Source: JBCDBH01 sp039184055 (GTDB lineage: Bacteria; Acidobacteriota; Thermoanaerobaculia; Multivoradales; J023). Taken from it: a stretch of DNA of 36,947 bases. A program made the translations under genes and the position numbers. Location of the stretch: the NCBI GenBank assembly GCA_039184055.1, contig JBCDBH010000012.1:1-36947 (forward strand). The letters are read 5' to 3'. The notes beneath the pieces are model-generated. The model did not search any database. It had not been told where the DNA came from and worked only from the letters and a program-made list of their open reading frames with translations. Positions 22,256-31,866 of the stretch are shown here, in pieces (position 1 is the first letter of the stretch; every line of letters begins with the position of its first letter).

Positions 22256-25072
22256 TCAGGCCAAGGCCTTTTCGATCAGTCGACTCTGTTCTTGACGGTG
22301 CGCGGCGAGCGATCCGGTGGCCGGGCTCGCCGAGGGTTTGCGGCAGACACAGCTCAGCCGCCAGCGGTCTTGCATCTCATCGTCGAACGCCGTGCGGATA
22401 AAGCTCCAGGCACCCATGTTGCGCGGTTCTTCCTGCACCCAGGTTACGGGGAGCTCGCCCCACTGGCTCACCGCGCGATCGATTTCCTCGAGGTCGTACG
22501 GGTAATACTGCTCGAGTCGGACGATGGCGACATCGTCGATGCCACGTTCCTCGCGCGCCTCGATCAAATCCCAATACACCTTGCCGCTGGTCAGGATGAC
22601 TTTGCGGACCGATGCGAGCTCACTGTCGTCACCGATCACACGCTGGAACCCGCCGTGGGTGAGGTCGTCGAGGGGCGAGACCACCCGTGGGTGACGGAGC
22701 AGGCTCTTCGGTGACATGACCACGAGCGGTTTGCGGATCGGGCGGCGTACCTGACGACGGAGACAGTGGAAGTATTGCGCCGGCGTGGTCACGTTGACCA
22801 CCTGGATGTTGTCTTCGGCGGCGAGCGTCAAGAAACGCTCGAGCCGGGCACTCGAGTGCTCCGGTCCCTGACCCTCGAAGCCGTGGGGCAGCAGCATCAC
22901 GACGCTCGACAGTCGCGCCCATTTGTCTTCGCTCGAGGCGATGAACTGATCGATGATCACCTGGGCGACATTGACGAAATCGCCGAATTGCGCTTCCCAG
23001 ATGGTCAGGCCTTCAGGCGTATCGAGACTGAAGCCGTACTCGAATCCGAGCACCGCGACTTCCGACAGCGGGCTTTCGTGAATCGTAAACCGGGTTCCGT
23101 AGGTCTCGGCCACTTTGGTGAGCGGAATCAGCGGATGGCCGATCTCGACATCGGTGAACGCGGCATGGCGATGCGAGAAGGTGCCACGTGGTGAGTCCTG
23201 GCCGGTAAAGCGGATCGGCGAGCCTTCGGCGAGTAGCGTCGCGAAAGCGGTGAGCTCGGCGGTGGCCCAATCGAAGGGACGTTCGCCCGCCACCATCTCA
23301 CGACGTTGCTTGAGAAGTCGCTTCAGCTTCCGGTGGATGTTGAACTTCTCGGGAATCTCGAGAGCCTGTCGACCGACCCGTTGCAGCGTCTCGCGTTCCA
23401 CTCCGGTTTCGACCTGGGGTGTATCGGCGTCGCGTCCGCCACGGTATGTGCCCCAAAGGCCTTCACCGCTCGACGTTTCGAGCTCGTGGTCGGAGCGCGC
23501 GTGGTCGAGGTGGCTTTGCAGGTCGGCGCGTCGCTCTTCGGCCAGCTTGTCGGCTTCGTCTTTGGTGACGTCGCCGAGGGCCAAGAGGTGGTCGAGATAG
23601 CCCTCGCGCACCGTTTTGCGTTTGCGAATCACCTCGTACATCAGAGGCTGGGTGTATGCCGGCTCATCGCTCTCGTTGTGACCGAACTTCCGGTAGCAGT
23701 ACATGTCGATGAACACGTCTTGGTTGAACTCGTTGCGATAGTCCATCGCCAGACGCACGACCCGCGCCACGGCTTCGGGGTTTTCGCCGTTGACGTGGAA
23801 GATCGGCGTTTGCAGCATGCGGCCGATTTCCGTGGCGTAGCGTGTCGAGCGACCGAGCTCGGGCGGCGTGGTGAAACCGATCTGGTTGTTGACCACGATG
23901 TGCAACGTGCCACCGGTGAGGTAGCCGGGCAGGCCGCTCATATTGAGCAGCTCTTGAGTGACGCCCTGACCGGCGATCGCCGCGTCGCCGTGGATCAGGA
24001 TGCCGAGCACCTTGCGTCGGTCGTAGTCTTCGAGTCGATTCTGCTTGGCCCGTACCCGGCCCAACGCGACCGGGTTGACGAATTCGAGGTGACTCGGATT
24101 GAAACACAGGGACAGGTGCATCTTGTGCCCCTGTGAGGTGACGAAGTCGTTGCTATGACCGAGGTGGTATTTGACGTCTCCTCGACCCTCGTGCAGATGA
24201 GGATGGTCGTCTTCGAAGAGATGGAAGAGATCGGATGGGCTCTTGCCGAGCAGATTGACCATCACGTTGAGCCGGCCACGGTGGGCCATGGCGACCACCA
24301 CCTCTTCGACTCCATGGGCCCCGGCATCTTCGAGCGCCAGGTCGAGCAGAGGCATCAAGGTCTCGCTACCTTCGAGCGAGAAACGCTTGGCGCCGAGGTA
24401 TTTCTTGCCGAGGAAGTCCTCGAAGACCTCGGCATCGGTCAGCCGTCCCAACACACGTCGTTGCTCGGCGGGGCTCAGACTGCGTTGGTAATGCGGATCC
24501 TCGAGGTGCTTGATCAGCCACTTTTTACACGGCAGGGAATCGATGTGCATGAATTGCACCGCGATTTCACGGCTGTAGACTGTTTCCACCCGTTCGAGAA
24601 TCTCGCGCAGGGTCATCGGCTTGGCGCCACCCGCGATGGTGTTGTGCTCGAACACACGGTCGTAGTCGGCTTCGGTGAAGCCGTAGTACTTGGGATCGAG
24701 CTCGGGATGGTAGGCCGGTCGCTGAATGCCGAGCGGATCGAGATCGGCGAGCAAATGGCCACGCACGCGGTATTGGTGGATCAGCTGGATGACCTTGATC
24801 AGGCTGCCGTCGTCGGTTCCGGTCGATGCTCGGGGCGCGACCTCGGCCGGCGTGGCACTGGCGGCAGGATCGAAGATACTGCGCGTCGGGAAGTGGGGCG
24901 CATCGAGCGCGTGGCGGACCGCAGTGGTGTCGACACCGTTGTCAGCGAAGGAGGCGAAGTATTCGCGCCAGTCTTCGGATAGCTGACTCGGGTCGTCGAG
25001 ATAGCGTGCGTACTGACTCTCGATGAAAGCCAAGTTGTGGCTGGCTGGTGTTGTTGGGTCGGAAGCGCTCAT
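22256..25072 (-). CDS. sucA: 2-oxoglutarate dehydrogenase E1 (thiamin diphosphate-dependent)
   Basis: 938 residues, the normal length for homodimeric E1. The start at 25072 (MSASDPTTP) is chosen because the family N-terminus LAFIESQYARYLDDPSQLS follows closely and GGAG lies upstream; the open frame extends 73 codons further but is not conserved in character. Landmarks are HQYRVRGHLLADLDPLG, MAHRGRLNVMVNLLGK, the thiamin motif GDAAIAGQGVTQE through VVNNQIGFTT, and the C-terminal LLPHGFEGQGPEHSSAR. It decarboxylates 2-oxoglutarate and succinylates the lipoyl arm of SucB. First gene of sucA-sucB-lpdA. Its promoter was not recognised in the 82-base gap behind the GT-C-like gene, so read-through is possible. 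Confidence 0.96.
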   Translation of the reverse strand: MSASDPTTPASHNLAFIESQYARYLDDPSQLSEDWREYFASFADNGVDTTAVRHALDAPHFPTRSIFDPAASATPAEVAPRASTGTDDGSLIKVIQLIHQYRVRGHLLADLDPLGIQRPAYHPELDPKYYGFTEADYDRVFEHNTIAGGAKPMTLREILERVETVYSREIAVQFMHIDSLPCKKWLIKHLEDPHYQRSLSPAEQRRVLGRLTDAEVFEDFLGKKYLGAKRFSLEGSETLMPLLDLALEDAGAHGVEEVVVAMAHRGRLNVMVNLLGKSPSDLFHLFEDDHPHLHEGRGDVKYHLGHSNDFVTSQGHKMHLSLCFNPSHLEFVNPVALGRVRAKQNRLEDYDRRKVLGILIHGDAAIAGQGVTQELLNMSGLPGYLTGGTLHIVVNNQIGFTTPPELGRSTRYATEIGRMLQTPIFHVNGENPEAVARVVRLAMDYRNEFNQDVFIDMYCYRKFGHNESDEPAYTQPLMYEVIRKRKTVREGYLDHLLALGDVTKDEADKLAEERRADLQSHLDHARSDHELETSSGEGLWGTYRGGRDADTPQVETGVERETLQRVGRQALEIPEKFNIHRKLKRLLKQRREMVAGERPFDWATAELTAFATLLAEGSPIRFTGQDSPRGTFSHRHAAFTDVEIGHPLIPLTKVAETYGTRFTIHESPLSEVAVLGFEYGFSLDTPEGLTIWEAQFGDFVNVAQVIIDQFIASSEDKWARLSSVVMLLPHGFEGQGPEHSSARLERFLTLAAEDNIQVVNVTTPAQYFHCLRRQVRRPIRKPLVVMSPKSLLRHPRVVSPLDDLTHGGFQRVIGDDSELASVRKVILTSGKVYWDLIEAREERGIDDVAIVRLEQYYPYDLEEIDRAVSQWGELPVTWVQEEPRNMGAWSFIRTAFDDEMQDRWRLSCVCRKPSASPATGSLAAHRQEQSRLIEKALA

Positions 25073-25154
25073 GATCGTCGGATCTCCTCGCCGTGCAAGC
25101 GGCTGATCGAGACGGATTGTGACATATCGCGCCAGCGGTGGACGGTCGCCGGAA

Positions 25155-27149
25155 TCAGTAGGTGGAAATGGTCGGTTCGCCGGTGTAGACCGTCTCGACG
25201 GGGAGGAACGCGACGCCGGCGAAGAACGACTGCATGGCCTCACCGTACCAGGCTGGAAGCGGCGCTCCGTACCAGGCTGGCCGAGCGCCATGCTCCGCCT
25301 CGATCACCACCTCGTAAAGTAGATGCAAATCGAGTCGGTCATAGTCGTCGTAACCACGCTCCCAGCGTCGTTTGTCGGGACGGCTGGGGCGAAACGTGAC
25401 CTCTTGCTCCTGTGGACCGGCGATGAGCTCCACCTCGTCGTCCCCGAAGCGGATCCGCACCGGGTTTTCGGGTCGTGGGCTGTGGATCTTGAAGGTGACC
25501 GACTCGATCGGCTTGAGGACATGCGCCCACACTGTTACGCGGCTACCACCCAAGGTCATCAGCTCGAGCTCGCTTTCGCGTACCTGGTCGCGTCGCATGG
25601 TGAGATAGAGCTGGTCACGCACCAGGCCGTAGTGTCCGGGGAGCTCACGGAGCGCATGCTCCAGGGGCAGCGCCTTGTATGCGTTGCCTCGAGCATGAGC
25701 TTGTAGCGTCGCGTCACGCACCACGAGCCCCACTGGCGAGATGAGCAGCGGTCCGAGGGCCAACCCGGCCCACGCGAAGGGCACCACCACGCTCCATCTC
25801 GGTCGGATCTCCCGCACCAGGAACAAGAATCCCGGGTAGGCCATGAGGAAGTAGCGGTTGCCGATAAAGCCACCGCCGCCGTGCCAGTTGAACGGGATCT
25901 GGCCGAGAAAAAAGAGCGCCACGGCGCCCAGCGCACCGAGAATCATCCAGCGGGTACGCGATCGCCACGCGCTGACGGCGAAGAGCACCAGGCAGACGAT
26001 CGAGAACGGTTGATAGACGAACAGGCCGGTGTGGCGACCGACCAGGAAGTACCAAGCATCCTCGGTACTTTCTTGCCAGGTGAGATCGGGTGGTCGGAAG
26101 ATCCACCAGAAGCTCCGTACCGGCTTTTCTTCGTTGACGACCTTCTCGGCGGCGATCCGTGCCGCTTCTTCGGGATCGATCTCGCCGCCTTCTTCCGCCT
26201 CGCGTTTGGCGCGCATCGCCGCCGCCGCCGCCATCCGTTCTTGCGCCTGAGCGTCCGCTTCGGCCACCAAGTCGGTGGGAACGTAGAACGGCGTCTTCAC
26301 CGGAAAACCGGCGCGGGCGAAGCCGAGATAGGCGGTGGGTGTACCCGTGAAGGCGAACGAGATTCCCGCGATCACCGCCATCGTCACGACCGCGCTGGTC
26401 AGCCACCCGGCGACCGACCGCCACCGTTTGCCGAATGCCAGGGCGACGATCACCGGGACGCCCATGAAGGCGAGCATCGGCTTGTTGTACACCCCGAGCG
26501 CCAAGGTCGACGCGGAGAGCACCACCGCCGCCGGTCGGCCGGCGAGGACGCCCAGCCACCGGCGCCAGCGGCTGCCAGTGCCCAACGTGGCGGGATCGTC
26601 GTCGGCCCACGATTCGACGGCGCGGAGTCCGAAATACAAACAGCCGACCGTGGCGAACATGTTGAGGATTTCGGGATGGAGCCAGAACATGAACGGCAAG
26701 GTGGTGCCGATGAGGAAAAAAGCCGTGGCGAACAACGTCGCCAACCCGTCGGAATTGAAGCGCCGCAAATAGTCGGCGCCCATCCAAATCATCGCCACGA
26801 CCATCAGGGCATTGAAGAACACCAGGCCATTCGAGCCGAAAAGGGCCGCGAACGGTGCCGCCATGAAGGAATAAAGATAGGGCTTGCCGAAATAAAGCGT
26901 TTGCCACCCGTCGTTGGTCATGAGGATGACATTGCTCGGGGGCACATAGGGATACTCGTGCCACAGACGCTCGAGGTCTTTGGCATCGCAACGCAGGTCG
27001 CCGTCGAAAGCCAGTGACAAGGCGCCGAGAAGGTAAGCTGGTTCGTCGGCTCGGAGCGAGCCGGGCGTGCCGGGCTTGGCAAGCACCAACGGCAGCACGA
27101 GTAAGACCAGGCTGAGCGCGAGAAGGCCGCGCACCACGGTGGGTCGCAT
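25155..27149 (-). CDS. Polytopic membrane protein, GT-C glycosyltransferase-like
   Basis: 664 residues if it starts at the ATG at 27149 (MRPTVVRGLLALSL); no strong ribosome site is seen, and the frame stays open to 27263. About ten to twelve membrane helices. After helix one, LRADEPAYLLGALSLAF resembles the D-E motif in the first external loop of GT-C enzymes that use polyprenyl-phosphate sugars, which is the basis of the call. Between two helices lies a 50-residue Ala/Glu/Arg-rich segment (QAQERMAAAAAMRAKREA, then EEAARIAAEKVV), probably a helical insert on one side of the membrane. The last 170 residues are beta-rich and soluble. It precedes sucA on the same strand and diverges from ribBA. 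Substrate unknown. Confidence 0.68.
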   Translation of the reverse strand: MRPTVVRGLLALSLVLLVLPLVLAKPGTPGSLRADEPAYLLGALSLAFDGDLRCDAKDLERLWHEYPYVPPSNVILMTNDGWQTLYFGKPYLYSFMAAPFAALFGSNGLVFFNALMVVAMIWMGADYLRRFNSDGLATLFATAFFLIGTTLPFMFWLHPEILNMFATVGCLYFGLRAVESWADDDPATLGTGSRWRRWLGVLAGRPAAVVLSASTLALGVYNKPMLAFMGVPVIVALAFGKRWRSVAGWLTSAVVTMAVIAGISFAFTGTPTAYLGFARAGFPVKTPFYVPTDLVAEADAQAQERMAAAAAMRAKREAEEGGEIDPEEAARIAAEKVVNEEKPVRSFWWIFRPPDLTWQESTEDAWYFLVGRHTGLFVYQPFSIVCLVLFAVSAWRSRTRWMILGALGAVALFFLGQIPFNWHGGGGFIGNRYFLMAYPGFLFLVREIRPRWSVVVPFAWAGLALGPLLISPVGLVVRDATLQAHARGNAYKALPLEHALRELPGHYGLVRDQLYLTMRRDQVRESELELMTLGGSRVTVWAHVLKPIESVTFKIHSPRPENPVRIRFGDDEVELIAGPQEQEVTFRPSRPDKRRWERGYDDYDRLDLHLLYEVVIEAEHGARPAWYGAPLPAWYGEAMQSFFAGVAFLPVETVYTGEPTISTY

Positions 27150-27309
27150 GGGCCGGGCAGCATATCGCACGGACCGGCACAGCTCGATAAAGGTGTTCCG
27201 CGCCACGAGATGTGTCGCGATCCTGTAACGTATAGAAAGCGGAGGAAGATCGAAGACGATCACGGTCCTCGATCACGCCGCGAGACGATCAATCAATTTG
27301 GAGAGCACG

Positions 27310-28521
27310 ATGGCTGAAGAGCCTGAATTTTCCTCGGTCGACGAAGCGCTTACTCAGATTCGTCGTGGTGGCATGGTGGTGGTGGTCGACGACCATGACC
27401 GCGAGAACGAGGGGGACCTGGTGCTCGCCGCGTCACGGGTCAGCCCCGAGGCCATCAATTTCATGGCCAAACACGGACGCGGTTTGATTTGTCTGGCCAT
27501 TCCCGATGAGCGTGCCGATGATCTCGATTTGCCGCTCATGGTCAAAGACACCGCGTCGCCCTTCGGCACCGCCTTTACCGTGTCGGTCGAAGCGCGAGGC
27601 AAGGTGACCACCGGAATCTCGGCGGCCGATCGGTCGGTGACCATCCAGACCGTGATGAATCCTTCGACTCACCCTGGGGACTTGATCCGTCCAGGGCATG
27701 TGTTCCCGATCCGAGGACGCAAGGGTGGGGTGCTCAAGCGTGCCGGGCACACCGAAGCATCGATCGATCTCGCCGTGCTCGCCGGCCTGCCACCCGGTGG
27801 GGTGATCTGCGAAATCATGAACGACGACGGCACCATGGCGCGGGTGCCCGATCTCATCACCTTCGCGAGCGAGCACGGGCTACCGTTGATCTCGATCGCC
27901 GATCTGATCCGCTATCGCTTGCACAACGAGACCCTGGTCGAACGGGTCGCGGCACCGAAGATGCCGACCGATTGGGGCACCTTTGTCGCGCATGCCTACC
28001 GTAGTGAGATTACCGGTGAAGAGCACGTCGCCTTTGTGCTCGGCGACATCACGGGCGAGCCGCCGCTGGTGCGCGTGCACAGTCAATGTCTCACCGGTGA
28101 CATCTTCGGATCGCGGCGTTGCGATTGCGGTCCCCAGCTGCACCAGGCGCTCGATCAGATAAGCGCCGAAGGTCGAGGCGTCCTCTTGTACCTTCTGCAA
28201 GAAGGCCGAGGCATCGGCCTGTTCAACAAATTGCGTGCGTACGAGCTCCAAGAAGCGGGGCACGATACCGTCGAGGCCAACGTGAAGCTCGGTTTTCGGC
28301 CCGACGAACGCAACTATGGGATCGGCGCCCAGATTCTGCGCGATCTCGGTCTTGTAAAAATGCGTTTGCTCACCAACAACCCGGGCAAGTACATTGCCCT
28401 CGACGGCTACGGTCTCGAGATCACCGAGCGTGTGTCCATCGAGATTGCTCCCAACGACGACAGCCGCGAGTATCTCCGCACCAAACGCGAACGGATGGGG
28501 CATTTGCTCAAGCTGATCTGA
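27310..28521 (+). CDS. ribBA: Bifunctional DHBP synthase / GTP cyclohydrolase II
   Basis: 403 residues. The N-terminal half (to about 210) is 3,4-dihydroxy-2-butanone 4-phosphate synthase: VVVDDHDRENEGDLVLAAS holds the acidic metal-binding loop, and RAGHTEASIDLAVLAG carries the other ligands. The C-terminal half is GTP cyclohydrolase II: zinc cysteines at 260, 271 and 273 (SQCLTGDIFGSRRCDCG), then LQEGRGIGLFNKLRAYELQ and LLTNNPGK. Together they supply both precursors of riboflavin from ribulose 5-phosphate and GTP. The start is the ATG at 27310 because GGAGAG is just upstream; a TTG at 27298 lies before that site. No FMN riboswitch is visible in the 160-base leader. A hairpin follows. Confidence 0.96.
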   Translation: MAEEPEFSSVDEALTQIRRGGMVVVVDDHDRENEGDLVLAASRVSPEAINFMAKHGRGLICLAIPDERADDLDLPLMVKDTASPFGTAFTVSVEARGKVTTGISAADRSVTIQTVMNPSTHPGDLIRPGHVFPIRGRKGGVLKRAGHTEASIDLAVLAGLPPGGVICEIMNDDGTMARVPDLITFASEHGLPLISIADLIRYRLHNETLVERVAAPKMPTDWGTFVAHAYRSEITGEEHVAFVLGDITGEPPLVRVHSQCLTGDIFGSRRCDCGPQLHQALDQISAEGRGVLLYLLQEGRGIGLFNKLRAYELQEAGHDTVEANVKLGFRPDERNYGIGAQILRDLGLVKMRLLTNNPGKYIALDGYGLEITERVSIEIAPNDDSREYLRTKRERMGHLLKLI

Positions 28522-28528
28522 TCCACGT

Positions 28529-28551
28529 GTCGCGGCCGCACACGCCGCGAC
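28529..28551 (+). terminator. Hairpin after ribBA, probable terminator
   Basis: GTCGCGGC (28529-28536) and GCCGCGAC (28544-28551) form a perfect eight-base stem with a seven-base loop, starting seven bases after the ribBA stop. No T tract follows, so it may work with Rho or simply stabilise the 3' end. Confidence 0.5.
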
Positions 28552-28621
28552 TCTGGGTCGCCACCCGCGTTTCTAGCTGTCGACCCGCTTTCCACGTCCA
28601 GATTTCTCGTTTGGCGAAGAC

Positions 28622-28650
28622 TTGACATGGGAATACTCAGGTCATAACCT
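28622..28650 (+). promoter_or_regulatory. Sigma-70-type promoter of groES-groEL
   Basis: TTGACA (28622-28627), a 17-base spacer and TAACCT (28645-28650, keeping the important TA...T positions). The predicted start at about 28657 lies inside the CIRCE element that begins four bases after the -10, the usual arrangement for HrcA-repressed chaperonin operons. Confidence 0.75.
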
Positions 28651-28653
28651 CTG

Positions 28654-28680
28654 TTAGCAGTCGACGGGCGGGAGTGCTAA
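28654..28680. promoter_or_regulatory. CIRCE element (HrcA operator)
   Basis: TTAGCAGTC (28654-28662), nine bases, then GAGTGCTAA (28672-28680). The known consensus is TTAGCACTC-N9-GAGTGCTAA, so there is a single mismatch in the left arm and the spacer is exact. HrcA binds this repeat and represses chaperonin genes until heat shock. The hrcA gene itself is not in the window. Confidence 0.95.
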
Positions 28681-28818
28681 CAGGTTCTTTCGAGCCGCCG
28701 GCATCCACGCGGCGCACGCGCGCCACCTACCCGTTTCGAACCCGACGCGGTCCTCGCGACCGCACTCATGTAGATACGAATACTCAGCACCCCGCTTTTC
28801 GGGGAGGAGGATGAGACC
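28681..28818 (+). other. Long structured leader of groES mRNA
   Basis: The predicted untranslated leader is about 160 nt. It can form GCCGC/GCGGC (28694-28698 with 28709-28713), GCGGTC/GACCGC (28747-28752 with 28758-28763) and CCCCG/CGGGG (28790-28794 with 28800-28804), the last ending directly before the AGGAGG ribosome site at 28805-28810. No protein-coding signal is seen here. Confidence 0.5.
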
Positions 28819-29109
28819 GTGAACATCCGTCCCTTGCACGACCGCGTAGTGGCCAAGCGCCTCGAGGCCGAAGAGGAAGTCCGCGGCGGCATCATCATTC
28901 CGGACACCGCCAAAGAGAAGCCCCAGGAAGCCGAAATCATCGCCGTGGGTCCCGGTAAGCGGGATGACGATGGTGATCGCATGGAGCTGGACGTCAAAGC
29001 TGGCGACCGCGTCCTGATCGGCAAGTACTCCGGCACCGAGATCAAGATCGACGGTGATGACTACATCATCCTTCGCGAGGACGACATCCTCGCGGTGGTC
29101 GAGAGCTGA
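28819..29109 (+). CDS. groES: Co-chaperonin GroES
   Basis: 96 residues starting at GTG (28819), eight bases after AGGAGG. Opening NIRPLHDRVVAKRLEAEEE and the mobile loop RGGIIIPDTAKEKP, which docks GroEL, are standard; LIGKYSGTEIKIDGDDYIIL and REDDILAV close the beta barrel. The heptameric lid closes the GroEL cage during ATP-driven folding in the cytoplasm. An out-of-frame ATG directly after the ribosome site would encode only three residues and stop on the GTG, so it is not considered the start. First gene of a CIRCE-controlled operon with groEL. Confidence 0.97.
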   Translation: MNIRPLHDRVVAKRLEAEEEVRGGIIIPDTAKEKPQEAEIIAVGPGKRDDDGDRMELDVKAGDRVLIGKYSGTEIKIDGDDYIILREDDILAVVES

Positions 29110-29136
29110 CCGCAGCAGCGTTAGGAGACATGGCAA

Positions 29137-30789
<1,653 letters not shown>

Positions 30790-30815
30790 TCCAGCCCCGC
30801 TCGAACGTGAAGACG

Positions 30816-30846
30816 AAAGCCGGTCTCGAAAGAGACCGGCTTTTTT
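30816..30846 (+). terminator. Intrinsic terminator of groES-groEL
   Basis: AGCCGGTCTC (30818-30827) pairs perfectly with GAGACCGGCT (30832-30841) around a GAAA tetraloop, followed by TTTTTTCTTG. This is a textbook rho-independent terminator 28 bases after the groEL stop. Confidence 0.96.
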
Positions 30847-30849
30847 CTT

Positions 30850-31183
30850 GCTCGCGAGACCTGCCTACGTCGTCGGCGAGCCATACCTACCGTCACCACG
30901 CGTCAACGGGTCAACACACTCCTCCTCGGCAACGCTGTGCTCGACGAACAACTCACCGAGGGTGTCCGTTTGATGCCGTGGGCGCAGGGCGGAGAGGTAT
31001 GAGAACTTGCGGAGTATCGTCTTGGACGAAGACGGCGGTAGGGTGATTGGGATAGTGGAGTAAGCAGTTGCAGCTTGGTGAAGATCTTCATGCTAATCAG
31101 GGATTCGCAACGAAAAACGAGCGCTCGATTGAAAGTCGACGACCCGAAGCGTAGGCACTTGCATCAACTTCGGGATACCACCC
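30850..31183. other. Non-coding stretch between groEL terminator and hairpin array
   Basis: No convincing gene. Short open frames read on the plus strand (for example one giving LGNAVLDEQLTEGVRLMPW, stopped near 31001) look faintly protein-like but match nothing I know and are broken by stops. A hairpin, CCCGAAG (31143-31149) with CTTCGGG (31168-31174), lies just before the tandem array. The stretch may hold an eroded gene. Confidence 0.4.
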
Positions 31184-31754
31184 GGGTCTCGAGGGAAATA
31201 GACCGATGAGGTCATGTTTCCCTTGAGCTTCGACAACAACTGGCCGATCAAGCGGTTTCGTGTTTGATTCTCCGTGGATACAGGCCGAGAAATAGCATGG
31301 GCTGAGTGTTTCCGTGGCGACGGGTCGACAAAGCTGTTTTGCTTTTTACTTTCCCTGGAAACTCAGCGGGAAATGATCTCGTCAGCGAGTCGTCGTGCCG
31401 ACTGATCGACAAAGCCGTTTTGTTTTTGATCCGCCACGACAACGGGCCGGAAAAGTGGCTTTGCGGACAAGTCGGCGCGACAACTGATCGATAAAGTCGC
31501 TTTCTTTTTGAGTTTCTACGAGAAATGGCAAATTAATCTGCTTTGTCAATCAGTTACTGGAGAAATTGATGGTAAAAGGCGTTTTGCCAACGAGTTTCCG
31601 TGGGAAATGACAAAGAATGTAGCTTTGTTGCCGAGTTTCTGGAGATATTGATGAAAAAAGCTGCTGAGTCGGCAAGTTGACGTGGCAACGAGTCGGGGAA
31701 ATGGTTTCTCGCCGAGTGTTTGTGGGGAGAAGCCGAAAAAGCCAAGGGGCACAC
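31184..31754. repeat. Array of about fourteen diverged 41-bp tandem units, most with an internal hairpin
   Basis: Units begin at 31184, 31225, 31266, 31304, 31347, 31387, 31428, 31469, 31510, 31551, 31592, 31633, 31674 and 31714. Most are exactly 41 bases (range 38-43). Shared features are an opening like GAGTTTCCGTGG, a middle like GATCGACAAAG and a close like CTTTGTTTTT. Adjacent units alternate, so an 81-82-base period also shows. In at least nine units the middle and close pair with each other, with different bases: AGGGAAA/TTTCCCT (31192, 31217), AAAGC/GCTTT (31330, 31341), ACAAA/TTTGT (31409, 31419), AAAG/CTTT (31493, 31500), GGTAAAA/TTTTGCC (31571, 31582), ACAAAG/CTTTGT (31610, 31623). 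The array is richer in A+T than its surroundings. It encodes no credible protein; the period is not a multiple of three. Function unknown. Confidence 0.82.
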
Positions 31755-31866
31755 CTCTGTCTTCCCAATCTCGGCAATTCTCACGCTTCTCGGGGAACAG
31801 CCAACACACACTCGTCGATCAAGGTGGTCGATGTCCGTGGCGAGCGCATAGGTGGCGAGATGCCGG

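Noticed and set aside
27150..27309. FMN riboswitch upstream of ribBA
   Set aside because: The conserved FMN aptamer blocks (AGGG-like 5' end, CCGAC-GGCGGT core) are not present in the 160-base leader.
30904..31001. Protein-like short frame giving LGNAVLDEQLTEGVRLMPW
   Set aside because: It is broken by a stop at about 31001 with only a loosely compatible continuation in another frame; no family recognised, so recorded only as possible gene debris.
31248..31442. Small minus-strand gene with repeated peptide (KTALSISRHDD / KTALSTRRHGN)
   Set aside because: The peptide repeat only reflects the local 81-base DNA period; the frame is lost in the following units where the period is 82 bases, and no ribosome site is present.
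31184..31754. CRISPR array
   Set aside because: Units are about 41 bases of continuously related sequence with no constant repeat alternating with unrelated spacers, and no cas gene is near.
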